A stretch of 64,000 nucleotides of DNA, taken from Tibeticola sediminis (GTDB lineage: Bacteria > Pseudomonadota > Gammaproteobacteria > Burkholderiales > Burkholderiaceae_C). This document shows positions 48,463 through 57,745 of this stretch, in pieces. The stretch covers positions 62,001 through 126,000 of the forward strand of contig NZ_RKQL01000001.1 in NCBI RefSeq assembly GCF_003843835.1, given 5' to 3'. The translations under genes were made by a program, and so were the position numbers. Under the pieces are notes generated by a model. That model was not told the DNA's origin, did not search any database, and saw only the letters and a list, made by a program, of their open reading frames with translations. How positions within the stretch are numbered: the stretch's first letter is position 1; the number at the start of each line of letters is the position of its first letter.

Positions 48463-50016
48463 ATGTCGGTGGCCGTCCCCGAGGCGGGGCGCGCGGTGGC
48501 CGCGCACCGCCACCCGGTCGAGGTGGCGCTGCTCGCCAGCGTGTTCGTCATTGCGGCCTGCGGGTTGCTCTACGAGCTCGCGGCGGGCACGCTCGCAAGC
48601 TATGTGCTGGGCGACTCGGTGCTGCAGTTCTCGACCATCATCGGCGCCTACCTGTTCGCGATGGGGCTGGGCTCGTACCTGTCGCGCTTTTTCACGCGGC
48701 AGTTGAGCGCGCACTTTCTGCGCATCGAACTGCTGGTTGCGCTCTGGGGCGGCGCGATGCCGGCGCTGCTGTTCCTCGCCCACGGCTACCTGCCCGATGC
48801 GTTTCGGCTTCTGCTCTACACGCTGGTACTTCTGATCGGAACGCTCGTGGGTCTGGAGATTCCGCTGGTGATGCGCATCCTCAAGCGCGACGTGGGCCTG
48901 CGCGAGCTGGTGTCGCAGGTGTTGACCTTCGACTACCTCGGCGCGCTCGCGGTGTCGCTGGCGTTTCCGCTGCTGCTGGTGCCGCACCTGGGCCTGGTGC
49001 GCACGGGCTGGCTGTTTGGCTTCATGAACGCGGCGGTGGCGCTGTGGGCGCTGTGGCTGTTCCGCGACGAGCTGCCCGCGCGGCGCGCGCACGGGCTGGC
49101 CTGCGTGCTCACGCTCGCGGCGCTGGCCGCGGGTTTTGCCGCCAGCGACACGCTCACCACGCTGGCCGAGGACAAGCTCTATGCCGACCGGCCGGTGCTC
49201 ACGCGCACCACGCCCTACCAGCGCATCGTGGTCACCCACGGCGCAGCCGGCCACCGGCTGTTTCTCAACGGCAACCTGCAATTCGCCGAACGCGACGAAT
49301 ACCGCTACCACGAGGCGCTGGTGCACCCGGCCATGGCGGCCCATGGCGCGCCGCGGCGGGTGGCCGTGCTCGGCGGCGGCGACGGCATGGCGGTACGCGA
49401 AATCCTGCGCTACCCGAGCGTCGAGCGCGTCACGCTGGTGGAACTGGACCCGGCGATGACCGAGCTGTTTCGCACGCACCCGGCGCTGGCTGCGCTCAAC
49501 GCCGGTGCGCTCGCCTCGCCCAAGCTGCAAATCGTCAACGCCGATGCCTTTGGCTGGCTGCAGCACAGCGATGAGATCTTCGACGTCATCGTGGTCGACT
49601 TCCCCGACCCGACCAATTTCGCGATCGGCAAGCTCTACACGCAGAGCTTTTACGCCTTGCTCGAACAGCACCTGGCGGCCAGCGGCTACGCGGTCGTGCA
49701 GACCACCTCGCCGCTGGTGGCGCGCGAGAGCTTTTGGACGGTGGTGCGCACCGTCGAGGCGGCGGGGCTGCAAGCCACGCCCTACCACGCGCATGTGCCC
49801 AGCTTTGGCGAGTGGGGCTATGTGATCGCCAGCCACCGGCCCTGGCGCGCGCCGACGCAGCTGCCCGCGGGCCTGCGCTTTCTCACGCCCGAGACGCTGC
49901 CCACGCTGTTTCAGTTTCCACCCGACATGGCGCGGGTCGACACCCCGGTCAACCGGCTCTCGAATCAGGTGCTGGTGCAGACCTATGAGCGCGAATGGGG
50001 GCATGTGCATCCATGA
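48463..50016 (+). CDS. Membrane-anchored spermidine synthase-like aminopropyltransferase
   Basis: A 517-residue protein. The N-terminal half has about seven membrane helices (residues 20-240). The C-terminal half is a spermidine synthase fold: RRVAVLGGGDGMAVREILRY binds decarboxylated AdoMet, and DVIVVDFPDPTNFAIGKLY holds the catalytic aspartate. It also resembles polyamine aminopropyltransferases that act on unusual acceptors. No speD is present nearby. Likely in an operon with the DUF350, DUF4178 and SPFH genes. Confidence 0.85.
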   Translation: MSVAVPEAGRAVAAHRHPVEVALLASVFVIAACGLLYELAAGTLASYVLGDSVLQFSTIIGAYLFAMGLGSYLSRFFTRQLSAHFLRIELLVALWGGAMPALLFLAHGYLPDAFRLLLYTLVLLIGTLVGLEIPLVMRILKRDVGLRELVSQVLTFDYLGALAVSLAFPLLLVPHLGLVRTGWLFGFMNAAVALWALWLFRDELPARRAHGLACVLTLAALAAGFAASDTLTTLAEDKLYADRPVLTRTTPYQRIVVTHGAAGHRLFLNGNLQFAERDEYRYHEALVHPAMAAHGAPRRVAVLGGGDGMAVREILRYPSVERVTLVELDPAMTELFRTHPALAALNAGALASPKLQIVNADAFGWLQHSDEIFDVIVVDFPDPTNFAIGKLYTQSFYALLEQHLAASGYAVVQTTSPLVARESFWTVVRTVEAAGLQATPYHAHVPSFGEWGYVIASHRPWRAPTQLPAGLRFLTPETLPTLFQFPPDMARVDTPVNRLSNQVLVQTYEREWGHVHP

Positions 50017-50017
50017 A

Positions 50018-50252
50018 CCTAAATCCGGCAGTTGACCGCTACTCGCGAAAAGCAAGGTGTCGATGTTTCAACCATTTTCGGTGCGCAGGCCCTTCACCGC
50101 TTGGGTGAGCGCTGCGCACCCGTTCGAGCCGCCCTCGGGTGCGGGGGCGGCGTTGCAAATCCTCGCCATGGCGCCCGCCATGGCTGTGGTTTGCGCCTTG
50201 CCCGCGCGCCCGATGACGGCCCGCACGGGCGCGCTCAACTGCCGGATTTAGG
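50018..50252. repeat. Palindromic repeat unit G
   Basis: A 235-nt element bounded by perfect 18-bp inverted repeats CCTAAATCCGGCAGTTGA (50018-50035, 50235-50252), starting 1 nt after the aminopropyltransferase stop codon. Its core 50151-50196 matches the core of unit A in reverse orientation (40 of 46). The central stem is GCCATGGC-gccc-GCCATGGC. The 321-nt gap 50017-50337 holds this and the tRNA promoter only. Confidence 0.8.
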
Positions 50253-50321
50253 CTGAGTGGTGGTGGCTTTTGATTGGGGGCACCACGGACCCGGCACGAC
50301 CGAAAAGCGCGTGCACGCTGA

Positions 50322-50327
50322 TACAAT
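50322..50327 (+). promoter_or_regulatory. Candidate -10 element of tRNA-Ser
   Basis: TACAAT lies 10 nt upstream of the mature tRNA 5' end; the -35 region is weak (GACCGA with an 18-nt spacer). Confidence 0.45.
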
Positions 50328-50337
50328 AAGACGCTTC

Positions 50338-50428
50338 GGAGCGGTGGATGAGTGGTTTAAGTCGCACGCCTGGAAAGCGTGTGTGGGTGAATAGCCCACC
50401 GCGGGTTCGAATCCCGCCTGCTCCGCCA
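50338..50428 (+). tRNA. tRNA-Ser (anticodon GGA)
   Basis: A 91-nt class II tRNA. Acceptor stem GGAGCGG pairs with CTGCTCC (one G-U), the anticodon stem is CACGC/GCGTG with loop CTGGAAA and anticodon GGA at 50372-50374 (reads UCC, UCU). The long variable arm TGTGGGTGAATAGCCCAC and the T-loop GGTTCGAATCC are present. CCA is encoded. Confidence 0.97.
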
Positions 50429-50437
50429 AAATAGTCA

Positions 50438-50469
50438 AGCCCGGGCCGGGTCGCGCACCCGGGCTTTTT
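50438..50469 (+). terminator. Rho-independent terminator of tRNA-Ser
   Basis: AGCCCGGG (50438-50445) pairs with CCCGGGCT (50458-50465), followed by TTTTT. It touches the stop codon of the convergent cyanophycin synthetase. Confidence 0.85.
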
Positions 50470-53063
50470 CATGCCAGCGCAGCGGTCATTTCGACGGCAC
50501 TGGCGCCTTGACAGCGCTTGCGCAAGTACGCCAGCGCCTCCTCGACCTGGTCGACGAGGATGAGGCACAAGTCACCCATCTGCAAGCCACTCAAGGCGCG
50601 ATCGATGGCGTTGAATTCGCCTCGGATTTCCTCGACCTGGCGCGTCCGCGGTGCCCCTGCCAGACCCTCGCGCAGCAAGCGAAGGACTTCACCATCGGCT
50701 CGCCCCCTCTGGCAGGCGTCTTGATACAGGATGGCTTCGTCGAAAGCCCGTCCGAGGATGCGCGTCTGATCGCGAATGTCTTCGTCGCGTCGATCGCCTG
50801 CGCCGGAGATGACGACCACGCGGCGCGTCGCGGGGATGGCTTCCACCGCTTTGACGAGCGCGTTCATGGCATCCGGGTTGTGACCGTAGTCCGCGATCAA
50901 GGTGGCACCGTGATAGTCCAGGATGTTGAACCGACCCGGGGCGTTTTCCGTGTCGCTGGTGAAGCTTGCCAATCCCGCCCGTATGTCCTCCCAGTGCAGA
51001 CCGGCGCCCCAGGCCGCAGCGATGGCTGCCATGGCGTTTTCGATCTGGAACGGAATCGTGCCTTGCCGAGTCAGCGGGATTTGCTTCAAGGGGATGCTCT
51101 CCCGCCATGCGCCCTCGGTCGCGACGATGGAACCGTCGTCGACATAAACACAGCGCAGCCCTTGCGCCCGATGTGTGGCCAAAACCGGGTGGTTGCGGTC
51201 CAACGAGAAAAAGATGACCGGCGCTGGGCTGGCCGCGGCCATGCGGGCCACATTCGGATCGGTGGCATTGAGCACGGCATAGCCGCCGGGTTCCACATTC
51301 TGAACGATCACCCGCTTCAAAACGGCGAGATCCTCGACGGTGCTGATGTAGTTGAGTCCTAGGTGGTCGCCACTGCCGATGTTGGTGACCACGGCGACGC
51401 GGCACAGGTCGAAACCCAGCCCCTCGCGTAGAAGCCCGCCTCGCGCCGTCTCGAATACAGCGGCCTCGACATCGGGATGCATCAGCACGTTGCGCGCACT
51501 CTTGGGGCCCGAGCAGTCGCCGGAATCGATTTGTCGCCCGTCTACATAAACCCCGTCGGTATTGGTCATACCGACGCACAAGCCGCTGGCTTTGAAAAGG
51601 TGCGCGATCAGTCGCGCCGTCGTCGTCTTGCCGTTCGTTCCCGTGACCGCCACGACAGGAATACGGCCGTTTTCCCCCGGCGGGTACAGAAAATCGACGA
51701 TCGCCTCACCCACCGCGCGACCATGGCCGAACGACGGGGTCAAGTGCATCCGCAGCCCCGGAGCGGCGTTGACCTCGACGATGCCTCCGCCTTGCGCCTC
51801 GAGCGGCTTGAGCACCGACTCGCACACCACATCGACGCCACAAATATCGAGCCCGACCATCCGCGCTGCGGTGACGGCACGCTCGGCCACCGCCGGGTGC
51901 ACGTCGTCGGTCACGTCCGTGGCCGTGCCCCCCGTCGAGAGATTGGCGTTGTTGCGCAAGATCACGCGACGCCCTTTTTCGGGGATGGACTCTGGCGTGA
52001 GTCCTTGCAAGGCAAGCCGCGCCTTCGCGATTTCATCCAGGCGAATGCGGGTCAGCGAGGTGGCGTGGCCCTCGCCGCGTCGTGGGTCTGCATTGACCTG
52101 CTCGACCAATTCAGCGACGGTGTGCTGGCCATCCCCCACGACCTGCGGCGGATCGCGCCGAGCCGCAGCAACCAAGCGATTGCCGACGACCAGGAGCCGG
52201 TAGTCGCTGCCGGACAAAAACTTCTCGACCATGACCGTGCCATGCTCTTCGGCGGCGCGGTAGGCGATTTCCAGATGCTCGCGCGTGGTCACGTTGACCG
52301 TGACACCCTTGCCTTGATTGCCGTCCTGCGGCTTGACCACCACCGGCAGGCCGATCTTCTGGGCAGCCACCCAGGCTTCTTCGACGTTTTCGACCGGGTA
52401 GCCCTCGGGAACCGGCACCCCCGCAGCCGACATGAGCCGCTTGCAGAGGTCTTTGTCTTGCGCGATCGACTCGGCCACCGCGCTCGTGGAATCAACTTCC
52501 GCGGCCCAAATCCGACGCTGCTTGCAGCCCCAGCCGAACTGCACCAAGGAGCCCGAGGTGAGACGACGGTAGGGAATGCCCCGCGCCACCGCTGCGGCGA
52601 TGATCGAGCCCGTCGAGGGGCCAGGTCGAATATCCTCGTCCAAGGCCTGAAGCGCCGCGATCCGGCCCTCGAGATCGAAGGCTGCATCGCCCGCGAGGAT
52701 GGCACGGATCAGATCGACGGCATCGGCGAATGCCTGACGACCGACCGGCTCCTCGGTGTACTCGACCACGACCTGATAGGTCTGCGGCTCGACGGTGGGC
52801 GTGGTGCGGCTGAATGTCACTGGACAGCCGGCTTCGGTTTGAAACGCGAACGCGGTCAATTCGAGCAGATGCGCGAGTGAGGCCCGACCGACGGGGACAC
52901 GCAAGGCGCCGATCGCCGGGAATCGCTCCCGCAGCCGGGCTTCGAAGCCCGGCATCCGCTGCAAATCATCTTCATCCTCGGTGCAGCGAACGATCGCCTC
53001 GAGCGCCGTGCGCCGGGTCCACAGATTGGGGCCGCGCAGGGCGCGGATACGCGAGATTTCCAT
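50469..53063 (-). CDS. cphA: Cyanophycin synthetase
   Basis: An 864-residue CphA that polymerises Asp and Arg into multi-L-arginyl-poly-L-aspartate with ATP. The N-terminal domain (1-160) is followed by an ATP-grasp domain (about 215-470; PVVVKPQDGNQGKGV, GGGIVEVNAAPGLRM) and a Mur-ligase domain with an intact P-loop VTGTNGKTTTAR (Lys479). The start is MEISRIRALRGPNLW, with GGAG 10 nt upstream. It lies 35 nt downstream of a second, divergent-in-sequence homologue. No cyanophycinase gene is in the window. Confidence 0.95.
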   Translation of the reverse strand: MEISRIRALRGPNLWTRRTALEAIVRCTEDEDDLQRMPGFEARLRERFPAIGALRVPVGRASLAHLLELTAFAFQTEAGCPVTFSRTTPTVEPQTYQVVVEYTEEPVGRQAFADAVDLIRAILAGDAAFDLEGRIAALQALDEDIRPGPSTGSIIAAAVARGIPYRRLTSGSLVQFGWGCKQRRIWAAEVDSTSAVAESIAQDKDLCKRLMSAAGVPVPEGYPVENVEEAWVAAQKIGLPVVVKPQDGNQGKGVTVNVTTREHLEIAYRAAEEHGTVMVEKFLSGSDYRLLVVGNRLVAAARRDPPQVVGDGQHTVAELVEQVNADPRRGEGHATSLTRIRLDEIAKARLALQGLTPESIPEKGRRVILRNNANLSTGGTATDVTDDVHPAVAERAVTAARMVGLDICGVDVVCESVLKPLEAQGGGIVEVNAAPGLRMHLTPSFGHGRAVGEAIVDFLYPPGENGRIPVVAVTGTNGKTTTARLIAHLFKASGLCVGMTNTDGVYVDGRQIDSGDCSGPKSARNVLMHPDVEAAVFETARGGLLREGLGFDLCRVAVVTNIGSGDHLGLNYISTVEDLAVLKRVIVQNVEPGGYAVLNATDPNVARMAAASPAPVIFFSLDRNHPVLATHRAQGLRCVYVDDGSIVATEGAWRESIPLKQIPLTRQGTIPFQIENAMAAIAAAWGAGLHWEDIRAGLASFTSDTENAPGRFNILDYHGATLIADYGHNPDAMNALVKAVEAIPATRRVVVISGAGDRRDEDIRDQTRILGRAFDEAILYQDACQRGRADGEVLRLLREGLAGAPRTRQVEEIRGEFNAIDRALSGLQMGDLCLILVDQVEEALAYLRKRCQGASAVEMTAALA

Positions 53064-53098
53064 GTTTGATGCGCTCCAGGAGGGGCTTTCCGGATGGT

Positions 53099-55285
53099 TC
53101 AGTACGTAAAGGTCGCGACGCCCGCGCGGATCAACTCGGTCGGTATGCCCGCAGCCCAGGCAGCGGTCACGCCGGCGAGTAGTCCTTGAATAGAACCCTC
53201 TTCCGCGACCGGGTCGTTTTGCGCAAGCCATGCGGCCAAGTTGGGCCCGGGCTCTTCACTCGCACCGTCGATCCAGCGAACCACGCCCTCGTGCAGCACC
53301 GCGGCGCGCCCGCCCTCCCGGACGTGCTGCTCGAGTGCCGGTGGCCGGCCGGCTGCGGTCTGGGTCCCGTACAGAATGACGGCTCCATCGCAGAATTCGC
53401 CAAGACCCACTACCCGTTCATCATCGGCGTTGAGGACCCCAAAGCCGTCACGCATCACGACGTCCATTTGCGTGCGCAGCACCCGAACCATCTGCTCGGG
53501 CGCGTGTATGTCGTGGTGGGCCAGCGCCGCCCAACCGTCCATATCCGTGACGACACCCACATCACAGCGGTCATAGGGCAAGCCATGGTCGAGGATCAAC
53601 TCGGGCGAGCTGGAGAACACGGCCAGATCGGTATCCCGACTCATCAGCAGCCGTTGCGCCGCCTCCCAATCATCCCGAGCCACGAGGCCGACGGGGCGGC
53701 CAGCGATGTAGCGCCCTTTGGGGGTTGCCGAAGCCACACGATGACCGGCAAGCTGGAACAGCCAACCGGCCAACCGCGCCGCGAGATCACCGTGGCGGGT
53801 CCCGGAGAAGCCAACGATGGGAATTCGGCCCGGATGACTGCCCTCGGCATCCGAGAACAGATGCTCGACGATGGCTTGGCCCACGGGGCGGGGTTTGCCG
53901 ATGGCGGGCTTGAGATGCATCAGCAGGCCCGGACCGGCGTTGACTTCGACAATCGCGCCGCCTTGGGCCTCGAGGGGTCGCCCGACGTCCTCGCAAACCA
54001 AATCGACGCCCGCGATATCGAGCCCGACCGCACGGGCCGCTAGGCCCGCTTGAAAGGCGACCTCCGGGTGAACCTCGTCGGTGCAGTCGATGGCCACGTT
54101 GCCGTTGCGTTGAACCAGCACACGACGTCCGGCCTCCACGACGCTGTCGGGCTGTAAGCCCTGTCGCTGGAGATCGAGCCGGATCACGTCGTCTTCGGAC
54201 AGATCGAGCCGGTTGAGCGGATGCGCCTCGGTGGTGCCCCGGCGGGGGTCGGAGTTGATCTGCAAATCGATCAATTCGCGCACGGTGTGCACGCCGTCGC
54301 CGACGATCCAGGCACTTTCGCCCCTTGCGGCCGCGACGAGCCGGCCTCCGACCACCAGCAGCCGATGTTCATCGCCTGAAATGCAGCGCTCCACCAGCAC
54401 CTCGCGCCCGTGCTTGCGTGCGAGCTCGAAAGCGGCGCGAACGTCCTCTTCGCGGTTCAAATCGAGCGTGACGCCGCGCCCATGATTGCCGTCGCCCGGC
54501 TTGACTGCCACGGGCAAGCCCAGATCCTGGGCGACTTCCCAGGCTTCGTCTGCACTCGCAACCACCTGCCCCTGCGGGACGGGAACGCCACAGGCGCGAA
54601 GCAGCGTTTTGGTCAGGTCCTTGTCGCCCGCAATGCCTTCGCCAATGGCACTCGTCTTTTCGGTCTCGGCGGTCCAGATGCGTCGTTGCCGCGCGCCATA
54701 GCCCAGCTGCACGAGGTTACCGTCGTTGAGGCGGATGTGGGGAATGCCGCGGTCGGTGGCCGCCGAGACGATGCTGGCGGTTGACGGGCCGAGATAGCAG
54801 TCGTCGATCGCATCGCGCAAGACACGCACAGCCTCGGCGACATCGAAGGAGCGGCCTTGTATCGCGGCAGTGAGCAGAGCGTGGCCCTGAGCCAGCGCCA
54901 CGCGGCCGATTTTTTCGTCGCGCGCGCGGAAAACCATCCGGTAGACGCCGCGCTGCGAAGTGCTGCGCGTCTGGCCGAAACCGGTGGGCATGCCCGCGAG
55001 GTTGAGGAGTTCGATGACGACATGCTCGAGCACATGCCCCGCCCAGGTGCCCTCTTCGAGCCGCTGCAGGAAGCCGCCCCGCTCACCCACACCGCAGTGG
55101 TGCTCTTCGAGCGCCGGGAGCCATTCGCGCAAGCGCGGTATCAGTCCGGGAATTTGGTTCGAGGGATAGTCCTCGAGCGCGCCCAGGTCGAGCCACACCT
55201 CCATCACAGACCGGTAGGTCCAGACGTTGGGCCCCCGCAGGAACTGCGCCCGTCGTATTTTGATTTCCTGATCTTGAAAGTTCAT
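53099..55285 (-). CDS. cphA': Second cyanophycin synthetase homologue (CphA-prime type) with degenerate Mur P-loop
   Basis: A 728-residue paralogue of CphA. The N-domain and ATP-grasp region are well kept (PVAVKPGDGNHGRGVTL, GAIVEVNAGPGLLMH). In the Mur-type half the P-loop GTNGKTTT is replaced by GTRHGDLA near residues 494-501, losing the ATP-binding lysine, and this half is about 135 residues shorter than in CphA. It probably keeps only the ATP-grasp activity. CphA-prime genes beside cphA are known in betaproteobacteria; their role is unsettled. First gene of the pair. Confidence 0.9.
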   Translation of the reverse strand: MNFQDQEIKIRRAQFLRGPNVWTYRSVMEVWLDLGALEDYPSNQIPGLIPRLREWLPALEEHHCGVGERGGFLQRLEEGTWAGHVLEHVVIELLNLAGMPTGFGQTRSTSQRGVYRMVFRARDEKIGRVALAQGHALLTAAIQGRSFDVAEAVRVLRDAIDDCYLGPSTASIVSAATDRGIPHIRLNDGNLVQLGYGARQRRIWTAETEKTSAIGEGIAGDKDLTKTLLRACGVPVPQGQVVASADEAWEVAQDLGLPVAVKPGDGNHGRGVTLDLNREEDVRAAFELARKHGREVLVERCISGDEHRLLVVGGRLVAAARGESAWIVGDGVHTVRELIDLQINSDPRRGTTEAHPLNRLDLSEDDVIRLDLQRQGLQPDSVVEAGRRVLVQRNGNVAIDCTDEVHPEVAFQAGLAARAVGLDIAGVDLVCEDVGRPLEAQGGAIVEVNAGPGLLMHLKPAIGKPRPVGQAIVEHLFSDAEGSHPGRIPIVGFSGTRHGDLAARLAGWLFQLAGHRVASATPKGRYIAGRPVGLVARDDWEAAQRLLMSRDTDLAVFSSSPELILDHGLPYDRCDVGVVTDMDGWAALAHHDIHAPEQMVRVLRTQMDVVMRDGFGVLNADDERVVGLGEFCDGAVILYGTQTAAGRPPALEQHVREGGRAAVLHEGVVRWIDGASEEPGPNLAAWLAQNDPVAEEGSIQGLLAGVTAAWAAGIPTELIRAGVATFTY

Positions 55286-55429
55286 GAGCAACCGTCGGTA
55301 GCCGTCTGCCTTCGAATATGCCACGCAACATCATGGCCTTGTCAGCGAATGGGGGGCCTCATGCGTTGAGCAACAATTACACGCATCAGCGACGCGCCTT
55401 TTCGCGTCCGCGCCACTCTTTTCCGATCC

Positions 55430-57745
55430 ATGCCATCGACCCCGGACCAACCACCGCCACAGGCCGCGCCCGCCCTGAACCCACCACTCGATCCGAATGA
55501 GAACGTTCTGGCCACGTTTTCGGTTGACCTCAGCGAGCAACTCCGATTTGAAGAAGGCCGTCTGATCCTCACCGACCGCCGGCTGCTCTCGCACGGCGGC
55601 GCGGCCGACCCGGTCTGGCGCAGCTATCCGCTGCACTCAGGCATGAGCCTCGAACAGTCTGACCACGCAGGCATCGGGACGCTCGAACTGGTCGACGGTT
55701 CACAGCGTATCGCGCGCTGGCACTACACGCTGCGGCATGCGGCCCAGGCCCAAACGCTGCTGCGCGCCTTCCTGCGGGTCGTTCGTGACGGCGCGCAGGC
55801 CGCCCTGGACGCGGCAGCGGGGGCAGCTTGCCCCATCTGTCATGCGCCGATTCCTCCGGACGCAGAGGAATGTCCGAACTGCGCCCGCGAGAGCAATACA
55901 CCGCCTTCGACCTGGGTGCTGCTTCGTCTTTGGCGATTTGCGCGCCCCTATCGGTGGCAGCTGTTGTTGGGTTTCGTCTTGATGCTGGGGTCGACCGCCG
56001 CCACGCTGGTGCCCCCTTACCTGACGATCCCGCTGATGGACGAGGTGCTGATTCCGTTCCAAAACGGCCAGCGCATCGACCCGTCTTATGTCTTGCTGTT
56101 GCTCGCTGGGCTGTTGGGGGCCGCGCTGCTCGCTTGGGCCTTGGGCTGGGCGCGTACCTGGCTGCTGGCCCTGGTCTCCGAGCGCATCGCAGCCGACCTA
56201 CGAACGACGACGTTCGAACATTTGCTGGGACTCTCGCTCGACTATTTCGGCGCCAAACGCACCGGCGATCTGATGGCCCGCGTGGGCAGTGAAACCGACC
56301 GGATTTCCGTCTTTTTGTCGCTGCATGCACTGGACTTTGCCGCTGACGTGCTGATGCTGTTGATGACGGCGGCGATTCTGTTGTCGATCCACCCTTGGCT
56401 GGCGCTGGTCACTTTGTTGCCGCTGCCGTTCATCGCCTGGATGATCCATTTGGTGCGCGACCGGCTGCGGACCGGTTTCGAGAAGATCGACCGGGTCTGG
56501 GGCGAAGTCACGAACGTACTCGCCGACACGATACCCGGCATCCGCGTGGTCAAGGCCTTCGCTCAGGAGGCGCGAGAGGCGCGGCGCTTCCGCGAAGCGA
56601 ACCAGCTTAACCTGGCGGTGAATGACCGACTCAACAAAACCTGGAGTCTCTTTACGCCGACGGTGACGCTGTTGACCGACATCGGCTTACTCGTCGTGTG
56701 GGGGTTTGGCATCTGGCAGGTCAGCCGCGGCGAAGTGACGGTGGGGGTGCTGTCGGCATTCCTGGCCTACATCGGGCGGTTTTACGGGCGGCTCGATTCG
56801 ATGAGCCGCATCGTCTCCGTCACGCAGAAAGCGGCTGCCGGGGCCAAGCGTATTTTTGACATCCTCGACCATGTCTCGAACGTGCCTGAGCCGGTGGATC
56901 CGCTGCCGCTGCCCCCGGCCGGGCTCCGGGGGCAGCTGACGATGCACCGGGTGGGGTTCCGCTACGGAAGCCGCACGGTGATCCGCAACCTCAACCTCGA
57001 ACTCAAAGCCGGCGAGATGGTTGGCCTCGTGGGCCACAGCGGCTCGGGCAAAAGCACGCTGGTCAACCTGATCTGCCGGTTTTATGACGTGACCGAGGGT
57101 TCGATCCAGGTCGACGGCATCGACCTGCGGCGGCTCAAGGTGGCCGATTACCGGCGCCACATCGGGCTGGTTTTGCAAGAGCCATTTCTATTCTTCGGCA
57201 CCATCGCGGAGAACATTGCTTACGGCAAGCCCGATGCCACGCGCGAGGAAATCGTCGCGGCGGCCCGGGCCGCCCATGCGCACGAGTTCATTCTTCGGCT
57301 GCCGCACGGCTACGACTCGCTCGTGGGTGAGCGCGGCCAAAGCCTCTCGGGCGGCGAGCGCCAGCGCATCAGCATCGCCCGCGCGCTGTTGATCGACCCT
57401 CGAATCTTGATCCTGGACGAGGCCACTTCCGCCGTCGATACGGAGACAGAGAAAGAGATCCAACGGGCGCTCGATAACCTCGTGCGCGGGCGCACCACGA
57501 TTGCGATTGCCCACCGGCTGTCGACCTTGCGCAAGGCCGACCGGCTCGTGGTGATGGACCGGGGCGAAATCGTCGAAATCGGAACGCACGACGAGCTGTT
57601 GGCCGCGCAAGGCCATTACTGGCGGCTTTGGGAAGCCCAGGCGCGCAAAGCCGACGCCGAAGACGATGCCGAGGACGATCACGATGCCGTGCTGATCGCG
57701 CACGCCGTTCCTCAACCTTCTGCCCATGAAGCGGTGGCTCCATGA
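55430..57745 (+). CDS. Cyanophycin-associated ABC transporter, fused membrane and ATPase domains
   Basis: A 771-residue half-transporter. Residues 25-115 form a soluble PH-like domain, followed by a zinc ribbon (Cys134/137/148/151, CPICHAPIPPDAEECPNC), six membrane helices (about 170-440), and an ATPase domain with Walker A GHSGSGKST (Lys541), signature LSGGERQ and Walker B ILILDEATS. The order matches type IV exporters of the MsbA class. The substrate is unknown; association with cphA genes is recurrent in Burkholderiales. The stop overlaps the DUF1854 gene (ATGA). Confidence 0.9.
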   Translation: MPSTPDQPPPQAAPALNPPLDPNENVLATFSVDLSEQLRFEEGRLILTDRRLLSHGGAADPVWRSYPLHSGMSLEQSDHAGIGTLELVDGSQRIARWHYTLRHAAQAQTLLRAFLRVVRDGAQAALDAAAGAACPICHAPIPPDAEECPNCARESNTPPSTWVLLRLWRFARPYRWQLLLGFVLMLGSTAATLVPPYLTIPLMDEVLIPFQNGQRIDPSYVLLLLAGLLGAALLAWALGWARTWLLALVSERIAADLRTTTFEHLLGLSLDYFGAKRTGDLMARVGSETDRISVFLSLHALDFAADVLMLLMTAAILLSIHPWLALVTLLPLPFIAWMIHLVRDRLRTGFEKIDRVWGEVTNVLADTIPGIRVVKAFAQEAREARRFREANQLNLAVNDRLNKTWSLFTPTVTLLTDIGLLVVWGFGIWQVSRGEVTVGVLSAFLAYIGRFYGRLDSMSRIVSVTQKAAAGAKRIFDILDHVSNVPEPVDPLPLPPAGLRGQLTMHRVGFRYGSRTVIRNLNLELKAGEMVGLVGHSGSGKSTLVNLICRFYDVTEGSIQVDGIDLRRLKVADYRRHIGLVLQEPFLFFGTIAENIAYGKPDATREEIVAAARAAHAHEFILRLPHGYDSLVGERGQSLSGGERQRISIARALLIDPRILILDEATSAVDTETEKEIQRALDNLVRGRTTIAIAHRLSTLRKADRLVVMDRGEIVEIGTHDELLAAQGHYWRLWEAQARKADAEDDAEDDHDAVLIAHAVPQPSAHEAVAP

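Noticed and set aside
50032-50256. A 74-codon frame within repeat unit G.
   Set aside because: It runs through the inverted repeats and hairpin core; no protein features, and the element explains the sequence better.
50338-50469. Possible genomic island inserted at tRNA-Ser.
   Set aside because: No integrase and no direct repeat of the tRNA 3' end found downstream; the neighbouring cphA genes have the same base composition as the rest.
53099-55285. Possible frameshift or sequencing error in the degenerate P-loop of the second cyanophycin synthetase.
   Set aside because: The frame continues with good Mur-like residues on both sides (IPIVGFSGT before, AARLAGWLF after), so this is substitution, not a shift.
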